From: Bacillus thuringiensis
GTDB taxonomy: Bacteria > Bacillota > Bacilli > Bacillales > Bacillaceae_G
Direction: 5' to 3'
Length of the DNA stretch: 64,000 nt
NCBI RefSeq assembly: GCF_014932895.1
Contig: NZ_JACYOF010000005.1
Span: 62,001 to 126,000, forward strand
Part shown: in pieces, positions 53,580-61,624 of the stretch
Layout of the letters: every line of letters begins with the position of its first letter
Position numbering within the stretch: position 1 is the first letter of the stretch
Program-made: the position numbers and the translations under genes
Notes under the pieces: model-generated
Seen by the model: the letters and a program-made list of their open reading frames with translations, nothing else
Databases searched by the model: none
What the model was told of the DNA's origin: nothing

Positions 53580-54914
53580 ATGTTTAAATGGCTTAAGCCA
53601 GCACCTGCAATTGAGAGATTGCCAGCGGATATGATTGATCGAGTATATAAATTACTACGTATTCGTGTGTTAATCGGGATTTCAGTTGGATATGCTGCTT
53701 ATTATTTGGTTCGTAGTAATTTTAATTTATCTACTACGTATTTAGTAGACGAGTTCGGATTTAGTACTACACAAATTGGGTTATTGGGCGCAGTAATGGC
53801 TGTTGTCTACGGACTTAGTAAATTCTTTATGGGTAATTTATCGGATAAGGCATTTGCTCAACGATTTATTGCAGTAGGTTTATTTTTATCTGGGCTTGTT
53901 AATATTTGTTTCGGCTATGCATCTTCCTTTGGGATGATTTTAACATTACTTGTTTTAAACGGTATTGTACAAGGTATGGGAGCACCACCTTGTAGTATTG
54001 TTATGACGAAATGGTTTTCAAAGAAAGAACGTGGTACGAAAACAGGTCTTTGGAATATTTCACATAACGTTGGTGCACTACTTGTTCCACCATTCATTGG
54101 AATTGGTGTAGGTATTTTTGGTGAAAGCCATTGGCAAGGTGGCGTATTTATTTTCCCAGCGATTATCGCTATGGTAATTTCAGTTCTAGTATGGATTAAT
54201 GCGAAAGATACGCCAGAATCTGAAGGTCTTCCGCCAATTGATGAATATCGTAATGACTATGAAGAGCTTGAAAAAGTAGATAATGCTAACAAAATGTCAC
54301 CAAAAGAAATTTTAATGAAATATGTAGTGAAAAATAAATTTGTTTGGTTCTTATGTATTGCGAATGCATTTGTTTACTTAATTCGTTTCGGTGTTATTAA
54401 CTGGGTACCAATTTATTTAACAACAGTTAAAGGTTTTACAAAAACAGAGGCGCATTTTGCGTATTCAATATTTGAGACAGCAGCGATTCCAAGTTCTTTA
54501 ATTGTCGGCCTTTTAAGCGATAAATTATTCAAAGGAAAACGTATGCCGTTATGTGTTATGAGTATGGCTGGGGTTGTTGTTGGAACAATCGTATATTGGC
54601 AAGCAACTAATGTTATTGTTGTGAGTATTGCAGTTTCTATTATCGGTTGTTTAATTTATGTACCACAATTTTTAATTGGTTTAAGCGCAATGGAATTAGT
54701 ACCGAAATTTGCAGTAGGTACAACAGTTGGTATGTGTGGTCTGTTTGGTTATGTTGGAGGAAGTTTCATAGCAAACGCAGCAATTGGTATTATTGTTGAT
54801 CGTTCTGGCTGGGATGGTTGCTTCATGTTACTGTTAGCAGGCGGTATTTTATCAACAATATTCTTACTGATTGTTCAAATGGGACATGAGAGAAAAGCTC
54901 CTAAAGCGGCGTAA
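53580..54914 (+). CDS. Organophosphate:phosphate antiporter (UhpT/PgtP/GlpT family)
   Basis: A 444-aa major facilitator with twelve helices, beginning RVLIGISVGYAAYYLVRSNF with the conserved YLVR, followed by KFFMGNLSDK, NGIVQGMGAPPCS and RGTKTGLWNISHNVGALLVPP. These are signatures of transporters that exchange a phosphorylated sugar or phosphoglycerate for phosphate. The exact substrate is not evident. A transporter of this family would also admit fosfomycin if it takes glycerol- or hexose-phosphate. Downstream of the sensing genes with a 19-bp gap and good AAAAGGAG. Confidence 0.9.
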   Translation: MFKWLKPAPAIERLPADMIDRVYKLLRIRVLIGISVGYAAYYLVRSNFNLSTTYLVDEFGFSTTQIGLLGAVMAVVYGLSKFFMGNLSDKAFAQRFIAVGLFLSGLVNICFGYASSFGMILTLLVLNGIVQGMGAPPCSIVMTKWFSKKERGTKTGLWNISHNVGALLVPPFIGIGVGIFGESHWQGGVFIFPAIIAMVISVLVWINAKDTPESEGLPPIDEYRNDYEELEKVDNANKMSPKEILMKYVVKNKFVWFLCIANAFVYLIRFGVINWVPIYLTTVKGFTKTEAHFAYSIFETAAIPSSLIVGLLSDKLFKGKRMPLCVMSMAGVVVGTIVYWQATNVIVVSIAVSIIGCLIYVPQFLIGLSAMELVPKFAVGTTVGMCGLFGYVGGSFIANAAIGIIVDRSGWDGCFMLLLAGGILSTIFLLIVQMGHERKAPKAA

Positions 54915-54925
54915 TATTTTGTCTG

Positions 54926-54968
54926 AAAAAGCTATCCAATTGTTATATTGGATAGCTTTTATATTTTT
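54926..54968 (+). terminator. Terminator of the organophosphate operon
   Basis: A 14- to 15-bp perfect stem (AAAAGCTATCCAAT with its complement) ends in TTTTATATTTTT. Confidence 0.9.
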
Positions 54969-55048
54969 ATAATAGGAAAAACAAACAGTATGCAAAATTG
55001 CAGTTTAATGTGTAAATGACTTATTTAATGAGCAATGATTTTTGCTAC

Positions 55049-55561
55049 TTAATATAATTTTTTTAGATTTAATAAACCGACTAGATACATGGATAGACCG
55101 AAAAATCCGCCACCGCAGCTGTAAAGCACAACATCAAATAAAGAAATAGAGATTTCTTCTGAACCTAAATAGGGAAGGATGTAATTCATAAATACAAACA
55201 TTTGGAAGCCCCAAAGTACACCTGCTTTTAAGCCAGCTTTTCTTAATTTTTTTTTATGTTGTAAATACTCTTCTTTTGTTGCACACTCAGTATCATTTAA
55301 ACCTTTCTTTTTTAACTTAAAGATTAAATAATTAGCATAAATCATATTAGCTAGAAAAATAAATATGGTACCTATAGATATTGTATGGTTCATAGTATCA
55401 ACGAGTAACATAATAAGCATTACCAACATATTTAACCACCATAAACCAATCCCAGCTATAGCTAATTCTTTATTGATTTCTTGTTTTTGATACTCATCTC
55501 TCTCACTCATTGTTCCAATAAAGTTATTATAAACTCTTTCTTTCCATTCCATTTTCATCAT
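55049..55561 (-). CDS. DUF3278-like membrane protein
   Basis: A 170-aa protein with four hydrophobic helices in two pairs separated by a charged loop (KLKKKGLNDTECATKEEY). This matches the DUF3278 type that commonly follows a small XRE regulator. Its ATG follows the regulator's stop directly (TAAATG), so the pair is co-translated. Function unknown; the pairing suggests regulator and membrane effector or sensor. Confidence 0.8.
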   Translation of the reverse strand: MMKMEWKERVYNNFIGTMSERDEYQKQEINKELAIAGIGLWWLNMLVMLIMLLVDTMNHTISIGTIFIFLANMIYANYLIFKLKKKGLNDTECATKEEYLQHKKKLRKAGLKAGVLWGFQMFVFMNYILPYLGSEEISISLFDVVLYSCGGGFFGLSMYLVGLLNLKKLY

Positions 55562-55753
55562 TTACTCTCCCTCCCAAAATAGACCGTTTAAATCTGTTTT
55601 TAGTGCTTTTGCTAATTCGATACATAAGGCTAAAGAGGGGTTATATTTATTGTTTTCAATTAAGTTTATTGTCTGTCTCGCCACGTTAACTTTTTTAGCT
55701 AATTCTAGCTGCGATAGACCCTCAGATTTTCGGTACTTTTTAACGTTATTCAA
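55562..55753 (-). CDS. Small XRE-family transcriptional regulator
   Basis: A 63-aa HTH_3 protein (NNVKKYRKSEGLSQLELAKK, then VNVARQTINLIENNKYNP). I choose TTG 55753 because GGGAGG lies six bases before it on the minus strand; an ATG at 55768 would place that site inside the gene and has none of its own. This is the YozG/YgzD-like type of minimal Cro/CI repressor. A promoter with two matching operators lies immediately upstream, so it should repress its own operon. Confidence 0.88.
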   Translation of the reverse strand: MNNVKKYRKSEGLSQLELAKKVNVARQTINLIENNKYNPSLALCIELAKALKTDLNGLFWEGE

Positions 55754-55794
55754 ATATAAACCTCCCATGAATAGTTTTAGACCTCGTGTGTCAA

Positions 55795-55856
55795 AATGTC
55801 ATTTATATGTGACATTTTATAATTGAATAAATGAAATGTCAAATATATGTGACAAA
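55795..55856 (-). promoter_or_regulatory. XRE promoter with two overlapping operators
   Basis: On the minus strand, a consensus -35 (TTGACA, 55842-55837) and -10 (TAAAAT, 55819-55814) are spaced by exactly 17 bp. Two palindromes, AATGTCA-N8-TGACATT (55795-55816) and AATGTCA-N8-TGACA (55835-55854), overlap the -10 and the -35 respectively, with centres 40 bp apart. Two dimers bound here would block polymerase fully. Confidence 0.75.
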
Positions 55857-56097
55857 AATGAGGGCTTACATTTAATGTGAAATAATTGAAAATCCAATTT
55901 AAAGTAGCCTTTTTCTTTTCCTTAAAACTATCTTAAAAGATAAGATGTCATATTTCTAATCATTGGTATTTTTGTTACAATATAATTGAATGTGTAAAAC
56001 TTTGTAAAAATAATGTAATAATATGTAATTCTTTTTCAGAAAGTTTTATACAATTCGACTGTTTATTAAACTATTAAGTTATAAAAGGAGAGAGAAT
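55857..56097. other. AT-rich spacer upstream of the yknX-like gene
   Basis: No ORF. TATAAT occurs near 55981 and several TGTAA-rich repeats lie between 55990 and 56030, which could be the promoter and control area of the efflux operon, but I cannot fix a -35 with confidence. Confidence 0.4.
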
Positions 56098-57288
56098 ATG
56101 TTACCAAATACGGTTCGTACTCCAAACAAGAAGAAGAAATGGATTATTGTCGGGGTTATTGCACTAATTGTTATTGTAGCAGCAGTTAATATTTTTATTA
56201 TGCAAGGTAAGAAGAAGGGCGCAGCGACGAATGATGCTGTAAGTTTTGAGAAAGTGACAGAGCGTAAGCTGAATAATACGAAGTTAATTTCTGGTCAGGT
56301 GAAGCCTGGGAATATTGAAAGTTTCTATGCGGATCCGACTAAAGGAAAAGTGAAAGATATTGAAGTGAAAGAAGGACAAGAGGTAGAAAAAGGAACAAAA
56401 TTATTCTCTTATGATAATGAAGAAATTAATTTGCAAATGAAGCAAGCTGAGCTTGATCAGAAGATGGCAGATATGCGTTATGATCAAGGGAAAAAGAAGA
56501 TTGATTCGTTGAAGAAAGAAATTAAGAAGGCGAAAGATAGCGGAGCTGGGAAAGAAGTAACAGATCCGATGGAAGAGCAAGTAAGTGAGTTAGAGATAAC
56601 ACAAAAGACAACAGACCTTGAGAAAGAGAAAGGGAAGTTACAAAAAGAAGAGTTAAATAAAAAACAGAACGAACTTACGATTTATAGTAATTTTGCTGGT
56701 GTTGTTCAAAAGTTAGATAAAGATGCGGCGCAAGGTTCATCACAAGCGTTAGGTGGTCAAGGGAAGGCGTTTTTACAAGTTGCTTCTAAAGATCCATTCC
56801 AAATTCAAGGAACGTTAACTGAGCTTCAGAAGTCGCAAATTCAAAAGGATCAAACGTTTACTGTAACTGCGAAAGCAAATAGTAAGCAGAAGTGGACAGG
56901 GAAGATTACAGAGGTAAGTGAGTTCCCAACGAGTGCAGAGATGGCTCAAGCTGGCAGTGTAGGCGAAGCGACTCAAAATATGTCTCAATATACATATAAA
57001 GCAAGCCTTGATAGTCAAGAAGGTTTATCTCCAGGTTATCATGTTTCGTTACAAGTAAATTTAGAGAATAAGACGATGATCGCTGTTCCAAGTAAGAGTA
57101 TTGTAGAAAAAGGCGATGATGCATTTGTTTATATTGAAGAGAAAGGAAAGCTTCGTAAACAAAATGTGAAAAAAGGTGCTACTGATGGAGATTGGACAGA
57201 GATTGTAGAGGGCGCAACAGTGGGGCAAAAGGTGGTTAAAAATCCTTCCGACAACGTGTATGACGGAATGGAAGTGAAAGAGAAATGA
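56098..57288 (+). CDS. yknX: Efflux adaptor protein (HlyD/MacA-like, YknX-type)
   Basis: A 396-aa membrane-fusion-type adaptor. One N-terminal helix (residues 15-36) is followed by a lipoyl-like half (VKDIEVKEGQEVEKGTKLFSYD), a coiled-coil hairpin rich in Lys/Glu (about 110-200), the second lipoyl half (LTIYSNFAGVVQKLD) and beta-barrel domains. AAAAGGAGAG precedes the ATG. Gene order with an ATPase and MacB-type permease matches yknXYZ of B. subtilis, which protects cells from the SdpC toxin. Confidence 0.88.
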   Translation: MLPNTVRTPNKKKKWIIVGVIALIVIVAAVNIFIMQGKKKGAATNDAVSFEKVTERKLNNTKLISGQVKPGNIESFYADPTKGKVKDIEVKEGQEVEKGTKLFSYDNEEINLQMKQAELDQKMADMRYDQGKKKIDSLKKEIKKAKDSGAGKEVTDPMEEQVSELEITQKTTDLEKEKGKLQKEELNKKQNELTIYSNFAGVVQKLDKDAAQGSSQALGGQGKAFLQVASKDPFQIQGTLTELQKSQIQKDQTFTVTAKANSKQKWTGKITEVSEFPTSAEMAQAGSVGEATQNMSQYTYKASLDSQEGLSPGYHVSLQVNLENKTMIAVPSKSIVEKGDDAFVYIEEKGKLRKQNVKKGATDGDWTEIVEGATVGQKVVKNPSDNVYDGMEVKEK

Positions 57289-57965
57289 TTACGTTAAATC
57301 ATATTGCTAAGACGTATTATCAAGGAAATCTTGCAGTACCGATTTTGCATGGTATTAGTTTAACGATTCAGAGCGGTGAGTTTGTTTCGATTATGGGGCC
57401 GTCTGGTTCTGGTAAGTCCACACTTATGAATATTATTGGTTGTTTAGATCGTCCGACAGAAGGCGAATATATGCTGAATGACGTGAATATCTTAACAGCA
57501 GACGAGTCAAAGCTTGCTTTAATTCGTAATGAATATATCGGCTTTGTGTTCCAGCATTTTAATTTGTTGCCGCGTCTTTCAGCAGTGGAAAATGTTGAGC
57601 TTCCGCTCGTATATGGTGGCGTGAAGAAAGCGGAGCGTCGTAAGCGTGCTTTAGAGGCGTTAGGTAAAGTAGGGTTAGCGGACCGCGTGCATCATTTACC
57701 GAATGAGTTATCAGGTGGACAGAAGCAGCGTGTAGCGATTGCAAGGGCGATTGCGAATAATCCAACGTTCATTATGGCGGATGAGCCTACAGGTGCGCTT
57801 GATACGAAGTCTGGTGAGCAAGTTATGGATATTTTCACAAAGCTTAATGCAGAAGGTACAACGATTGTTATGGTTACGCATGAAGAGGAAGTAGCAGCGT
57901 ATTCTTCCCGTCGCATTGTACTGCGAGATGGGAAAATTACAGAAGATAGAAGGTGTGCAGTATGA
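57285..57965 (+). CDS. yknY: ABC transporter ATPase (MacB/LolD-like, YknY-type)
   Basis: A 226-aa ATPase of the MacB/LolD group with Walker A GPSGSGKST, Q-loop FVFQHFNLLPRL, signature LSGGQKQRV, Walker B FIMADEPTGALD and the switch His in VTHEEEV. It overlaps the adaptor gene and the permease gene by 4 nt each (ATGA), so the three form a coupled operon. Confidence 0.92.
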   Translation: MITLNHIAKTYYQGNLAVPILHGISLTIQSGEFVSIMGPSGSGKSTLMNIIGCLDRPTEGEYMLNDVNILTADESKLALIRNEYIGFVFQHFNLLPRLSAVENVELPLVYGGVKKAERRKRALEALGKVGLADRVHHLPNELSGGQKQRVAIARAIANNPTFIMADEPTGALDTKSGEQVMDIFTKLNAEGTTIVMVTHEEEVAAYSSRRIVLRDGKITEDRRCAV

Positions 57966-59164
57966 GTTTACTAGATAGTATAAAGATTGCCTTATCTTCT
58001 ATTTTAGCTCATAAACTGCGTTCAGCTCTTACGATGCTTGGTATTATTATCGGCGTCGGTTCTATTATTACTGTCGTTGCGATTGGGCAAGGCGGGGAAG
58101 CAATGCTGAAGTCGAAATTCGCAGGTTCTGGTGGTAATAACCTTATGCCAATTCAGTTTAAACCAGATATTAATGATGAGTTTGGTATGGGTGGGCATCA
58201 AGTACCGAAATTAACAGAAGAAGACATTATGGAAGTAAAGCAAGTTAAAGATGTTTCTCATGTTATTACGACGAATAGTACGATGGAAACAATGGACATT
58301 AATGATAAAAAATCAATGATTAATGTTATTGGACTTGATAGTGAGTATTTTGAAGTAAATAAAGTGAAAGTGGTTAAAGGCCGTTCATTAAATGAATCTG
58401 ATATTTCACAAGGAAATAACGTTGTGATGATTAGTACGAAATCAGAAGAGACGTTATTTAAAGATGAAAATCCAATAGGGAAAATTATTGAAATGAAAGG
58501 ACAACCGATGCAAATTATCGGTGTCTATAAATCAGATAATGAATTTATGGGATTCGAGGCTGAGGAAATGTTAATTCCTCTTACTTTATGGCCCGTTTTA
58601 TACGGAACAGATGATATTCAAAATATCGCAATTCAAGCTAAAAATGTAGACGATTTAGAAATAGCGGGGAAAAAAGCTATCGAGGTATTAAATAGTCGTA
58701 AGCCAAGTGAAATTCCAGGTAAATATGAACTGGTGAATTTAAAAGAGTTCCAAGAAAATGTTTCTAAAGTAACTGGTATTATGACGATGATTATCGGTGG
58801 GATCGCTGGTATTTCATTAGTTGTTGGTGGTATTGGTGTTATGAACATTATGCTCGTATCTGTAACGGAGCGTACGCGTGAAATTGGGATACGTAAAGCA
58901 CTTGGAGCAACACGTAGTAAAATTTTATTACAGTTTTTAATTGAAGCCGTTATGTTAACGCTTCTAGGTGGTTTAATTGGAATTGGTCTTGGATATGGCG
59001 GGGCATATATTGTTTCCACATTCGCAAAATGGCCACCGCTCGTTTCATGGGAAGTTGTTGTAGGAGGCGTACTATTCTCTATGACACTTGGTATTATTTT
59101 CGGATTAATTCCAGCGAACAAAGCTGCGAAGTTAGATCCAATTGAAGCACTTCGTTATGAGTAA
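57962..59164 (+). CDS. yknZ: MacB-type ABC permease (YknZ-type)
   Basis: A 400-aa permease with the MacB plan: an N-terminal amphipathic segment and helix (LRSALTMLGIIIGVGSIITV), a large extracytoplasmic domain (about 45-265) and three C-terminal helices, with RTREIGIRKALGATRSKILLQ-type coupling sequence near residue 305 and a final AAKLDPIEALRYE. I start at ATG 57962 (overlapping the ATPase stop), nine bases after AAGGTG, rather than GTG 57953. Confidence 0.92.
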   Translation: MSLLDSIKIALSSILAHKLRSALTMLGIIIGVGSIITVVAIGQGGEAMLKSKFAGSGGNNLMPIQFKPDINDEFGMGGHQVPKLTEEDIMEVKQVKDVSHVITTNSTMETMDINDKKSMINVIGLDSEYFEVNKVKVVKGRSLNESDISQGNNVVMISTKSEETLFKDENPIGKIIEMKGQPMQIIGVYKSDNEFMGFEAEEMLIPLTLWPVLYGTDDIQNIAIQAKNVDDLEIAGKKAIEVLNSRKPSEIPGKYELVNLKEFQENVSKVTGIMTMIIGGIAGISLVVGGIGVMNIMLVSVTERTREIGIRKALGATRSKILLQFLIEAVMLTLLGGLIGIGLGYGGAYIVSTFAKWPPLVSWEVVVGGVLFSMTLGIIFGLIPANKAAKLDPIEALRYE

Positions 59165-59190
59165 TTAATAGTGTTGTAGAACTGCGCATT

Positions 59191-59254
59191 ACCGTTCTAT
59201 TGGGCGGTTCGTAGCCTCTAGCTTAGAAGGATGTGAACCGCCCGTTAGAACGGG
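59191..59254. repeat. Large imperfect inverted repeat between yknZ- and yknW-type genes
   Basis: A 20-bp arm (59191-59210, ACCGTTCTATTGGGCGGTTC) pairs with 59235-59254 with few mismatches, enclosing a 24-base loop. The arms are clearly more GC-rich than the surroundings. There is no T tail, so it is not a typical terminator. It may be an mRNA-processing or stability structure, or a small mobile repeat. Confidence 0.7.
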
Positions 59255-59280
59255 TTATATAAATAGAAGGAGGCGTTATA

Positions 59281-59949
59281 ATGGAAGCGAATATTAATAC
59301 GCAGGATGTAGGTTCGAAAAAGCCATCATTATTTGGAATGATTACATCCCCGGGTGTGCAATTTGAGAGAATGAAAACAAGTAATGCGGTTTGGGGTGCA
59401 TTTTGGCTACTTGTTTTATTAGGTGGACTTGTTGGTGGGTTTGCGTATTATGTATATTCTCTAACACCTGAAGCGATTAAGCTTAATAAAGAATTAGGTG
59501 TTACTGTGTCAGCTACAATGACATATGGTATGGGATTTGGTATAGGTGCTATTAGTATGGCATTTATTTTTCTACTTAGTGCTGTGGTGTATAAAGTGTT
59601 AATGATGTTTATGAGCAATGATACTTCTTATAAAAAACTATTGGCGATTACTGTATATTCAGGTGTTATTTCATTACTGGGCGTATTAATAAATACGATT
59701 TTAGCATATATTTTAGGTGGATCGGGTCAAGAAATGTATACTGGCCTAGGACCGATTTTTGCCTCAAGTAGTAGTGTTGTAAAAGGTATTGTAAGTAAAT
59801 TTGAAGTGTTTACAATTTGGGGATATGTAGTTACATGGCTAGGTCTTCAAATTACAGCAGGTTTAACTAAAAAGCAGGCAACAATTATTACGATTGTTTT
59901 CTTTGTCTTAGCTCTTGGGCTGAGTGCCTTACAAGGTATGTTCCAATAA
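59281..59949 (+). CDS. yknW: YIP1-family membrane protein (YknW-like)
   Basis: A 222-aa protein with five hydrophobic segments and the YIP1 pattern, starting after a soluble segment with LFGMITSPGVQFERMK. In B. subtilis the YIP1 protein YknW assists assembly of YknXYZ; here it comes last instead of first. AGAAGGAGGCG is an excellent ribosome site. It may be read through from yknZ past the large inverted repeat. Confidence 0.82.
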   Translation: MEANINTQDVGSKKPSLFGMITSPGVQFERMKTSNAVWGAFWLLVLLGGLVGGFAYYVYSLTPEAIKLNKELGVTVSATMTYGMGFGIGAISMAFIFLLSAVVYKVLMMFMSNDTSYKKLLAITVYSGVISLLGVLINTILAYILGGSGQEMYTGLGPIFASSSSVVKGIVSKFEVFTIWGYVVTWLGLQITAGLTKKQATIITIVFFVLALGLSALQGMFQ

Positions 59950-59976
59950 TACCGATACTTCAAGCTGCTAGAAAGA

Positions 59977-60014
59977 AATGCTGCGGTTATAAAAAATCGC
60001 AGCATTATTTTTAT
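59977..60014 (+). terminator. Terminator of the yknXYZW-type operon
   Basis: A 9-bp stem (AATGCTGCG with CGCAGCATT) and a 12-base loop, followed by ATTTTTAT. Confidence 0.85.
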
Positions 60015-60064
60015 AAAGAAGGGATACACATACGCCTCAGAAATTTTCAACAAATATTTTGTTC

Positions 60065-60184
60065 ATGTTAGTCGTAGCATTGTTAGCTGTAAAGTACATA
60101 CCGAATAATAATCCTTATATTTTTGTCGGTGTTACAAGCTATATTTTAGCTATTGGTTTAGATGGCATTGGTAGATTTTTTTAA
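60065..60184 (+). pseudogene. Short hydrophobic ORF, possibly decayed
   Basis: The frame encodes 39 residues with two hydrophobic stretches (LVVALLAVKYI and YIFVGVTSYILAIGL) from ATG 60065, but there is no ribosome site there. The same frame extends upstream to an AGAAGGGA-like site, where ACG stands at the place a start codon would be expected. At the 3' end the frame stops after a run of seven Ts, and removing one T would continue it for about 20 codons to a TAG. Both ends thus look damaged. Family not recognised. Confidence 0.4.
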
Positions 60185-60225
60185 AGGGATACTAGATCAT
60201 AGTATGGTTTCCGAATGTATAAATA

Positions 60226-60262
60226 AAAAGTTCCGCCTATTTTAGGAGGAACTTTTTTATTT
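60226..60262 (+). terminator. Terminator after the decayed ORF
   Basis: A 12-bp stem with one mismatch (AAAAGTTCCGCC with GGAGGAACTTTT) runs into a T-rich tract. Confidence 0.8.
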
Positions 60263-60273
60263 TTTCCCCTTAC

Positions 60274-60342
60274 TTCAAATACCACCAGCAGAATTTCAAA
60301 TTCTACCTATTGTAATTTCAAATTTCAGTGGTAGTATTTGAA
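60274..60342. promoter_or_regulatory. Long-spaced inverted repeat upstream of the sigma factor gene
   Basis: TTCAAATACCACCA (60274-60287) and TGGTAGTATTTGAA (60329-60342) match at 13 of 14 positions as an inverted repeat. Between them are two copies of an AATTTCAAATT-type palindromic unit (around 60292 and 60314). No T tail follows, so a regulatory role is more likely than termination. Confidence 0.5.
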
Positions 60343-60430
60343 ATTACTCGCAGTGAAGTCTCTTCTTTATTTTTATATTGTGAAGGTACCGCGGAATAAC
60401 AAAGAGGTATACCTTTTAGAAACGGGTACT

Positions 60431-60904
60431 GTGTTGAAGCCAGCGACTTTTACAGAGGCAGTTGTTTTGTATGAAGGGATGATTGTAAATCAAATAAAGA
60501 AGCTAGGGATTTATCAAGATTATGAAGAGTATTATCAATGCGGTTTAATTGGTCTTTGGTATGCGTATGAAAAGTATGATTCGGAGAAAGGAAGTTTTCC
60601 TTCATATGCTACCGTAACGGTACGTGGTTATATATTGGAAAGATTGAAGAAAGAATGTGTAGTGCAAGAGAGGTATGTGTGTACCGGAGAGTATGGTGAA
60701 CGATTTGGTTATGAAGATGTGGGAACGAGAGCGAAGGATTTTATGAGTGTATTAGATGAGAAGGAGAAGAGGATTATTTTAGAACGCTTTTTTGTAGGAA
60801 AGACGATGGGAGAAATTGCTGTAGAGATGGGAATGACATATTATCAAGTGAGGTGGGTATACCGACAGGCGCTTGAGAAAATGCGAGATAGTGTAAGGGG
60901 ATAA
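60431..60904 (+). CDS. Sigma-70 family RNA polymerase sigma factor (regions 2 and 4)
   Basis: A short sigma factor with region 2 (LYEGMIVNQIKKLGIYQDYE, EEYYQCGLIGLWYAYEKYD, FPSYATVTVRGYILERLKKE) and region 4 (LDEKEKRIILERFFVGKTMG, then EIAVEMGMTYYQVRWVYRQA, an HTH). I give the start as GTG 60431 (157 aa), with TTG 60434 nearly equal; the frame is open back to 60338, but that part lies in the inverted repeat and lacks a ribosome site. No anti-sigma gene is adjacent. It converges on a ComK-family gene, so a link to competence or stress is possible but unproven. Confidence 0.8.
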   Translation: MLKPATFTEAVVLYEGMIVNQIKKLGIYQDYEEYYQCGLIGLWYAYEKYDSEKGSFPSYATVTVRGYILERLKKECVVQERYVCTGEYGERFGYEDVGTRAKDFMSVLDEKEKRIILERFFVGKTMGEIAVEMGMTYYQVRWVYRQALEKMRDSVRG

Positions 60905-60957
60905 AAAATAAATAGAATGGAAGGTAGGGAAATATCACCTTCCATTCTATTTATTTT
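60905..60957. terminator. Bidirectional terminator between the sigma factor and comK-like genes
   Basis: A perfect 21-bp inverted repeat (60905-60925 with 60937-60957) and an 11-base loop, with A-rich and T-rich outer ends, ends transcription from both convergent genes. Confidence 0.95.
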
Positions 60958-61432
60958 AAGGTAATGAATCTTGCATATTCATTTGGGATAATACATATCC
61001 AGCTTTCCAAAATTGCTGATTTAACTTATGGGAACTAATTTGTATCGTTACGGTAGACCCATTTGAAAAATAAATCTTAGCTTTTTTGGTTTTTTTGAAA
61101 AACTCTAGTTGATGTATATGGCTATAGAACAGCCAAATACAGTTTGGAGAAGCAGGAGACTCTGTTGGGAAAGCACAAATATATTCCCTGTGATTAATTG
61201 GAATCGGGACATTTTGTTTGAACTTAAAGTTTGCTTGGACTGCATTACGTCTGCCCTGATAAGTAGAATGAATATCTGTTAGACAAGATTTCTGTATGAG
61301 CTGGATGGCAGTTTGGTGGGAGTAAAGATGATTCCCACTACTGTCGGTAATTTTTGTGCGGTAATAAGGGTGTTTACATGGCTCCAGCATCATTGTAGAA
61401 CTAGAAATAAAAATATCACTTTCATGATTCAT
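60956..61432 (-). CDS. comK: ComK-family competence transcription factor, short form
   Basis: A 158-aa protein alignable by eye with ComK, the master activator of DNA-uptake genes: KSCLTDIHSTYQGRRNAV corresponds to the conserved DRSCRFFGSSYAGRKAG segment of B. subtilis, followed by AFPTESPASPNCIWLFYSH and IYFSNGSTVTIQISS. It lacks about 30 C-terminal residues present in B. subtilis ComK (192 aa), as reported for one of the two ComK paralogues of B. cereus. AGGGAGGA precedes the ATG. Whether this short form activates or antagonises competence is not clear from sequence. Confidence 0.85.
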   Translation of the reverse strand: MNHESDIFISSSTMMLEPCKHPYYRTKITDSSGNHLYSHQTAIQLIQKSCLTDIHSTYQGRRNAVQANFKFKQNVPIPINHREYICAFPTESPASPNCIWLFYSHIHQLEFFKKTKKAKIYFSNGSTVTIQISSHKLNQQFWKAGYVLSQMNMQDSLP

Positions 61433-61624
61433 AATTCTAAATCCTCCCTTATAAAAGTATTGTTCATAATATTATTATATACAAATTAAGTAAATTAATT
61501 GTTAATCTTTTGTTTCGTATTGTAAATTTTGGTCATTTGTTTACAATCAATATGTGACAGTCTTTCTAATTTGCAACGCTTGTACATATATATGAAAATA
61601 GAAAAGAGTAGGCGGTGAGATAGT

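Noticed and set aside
58633-59121. Minus-strand ORF of 162 codons inside the yknZ-type gene
   Set aside because: Shadow ORF opposite conserved permease helices; no ribosome site.
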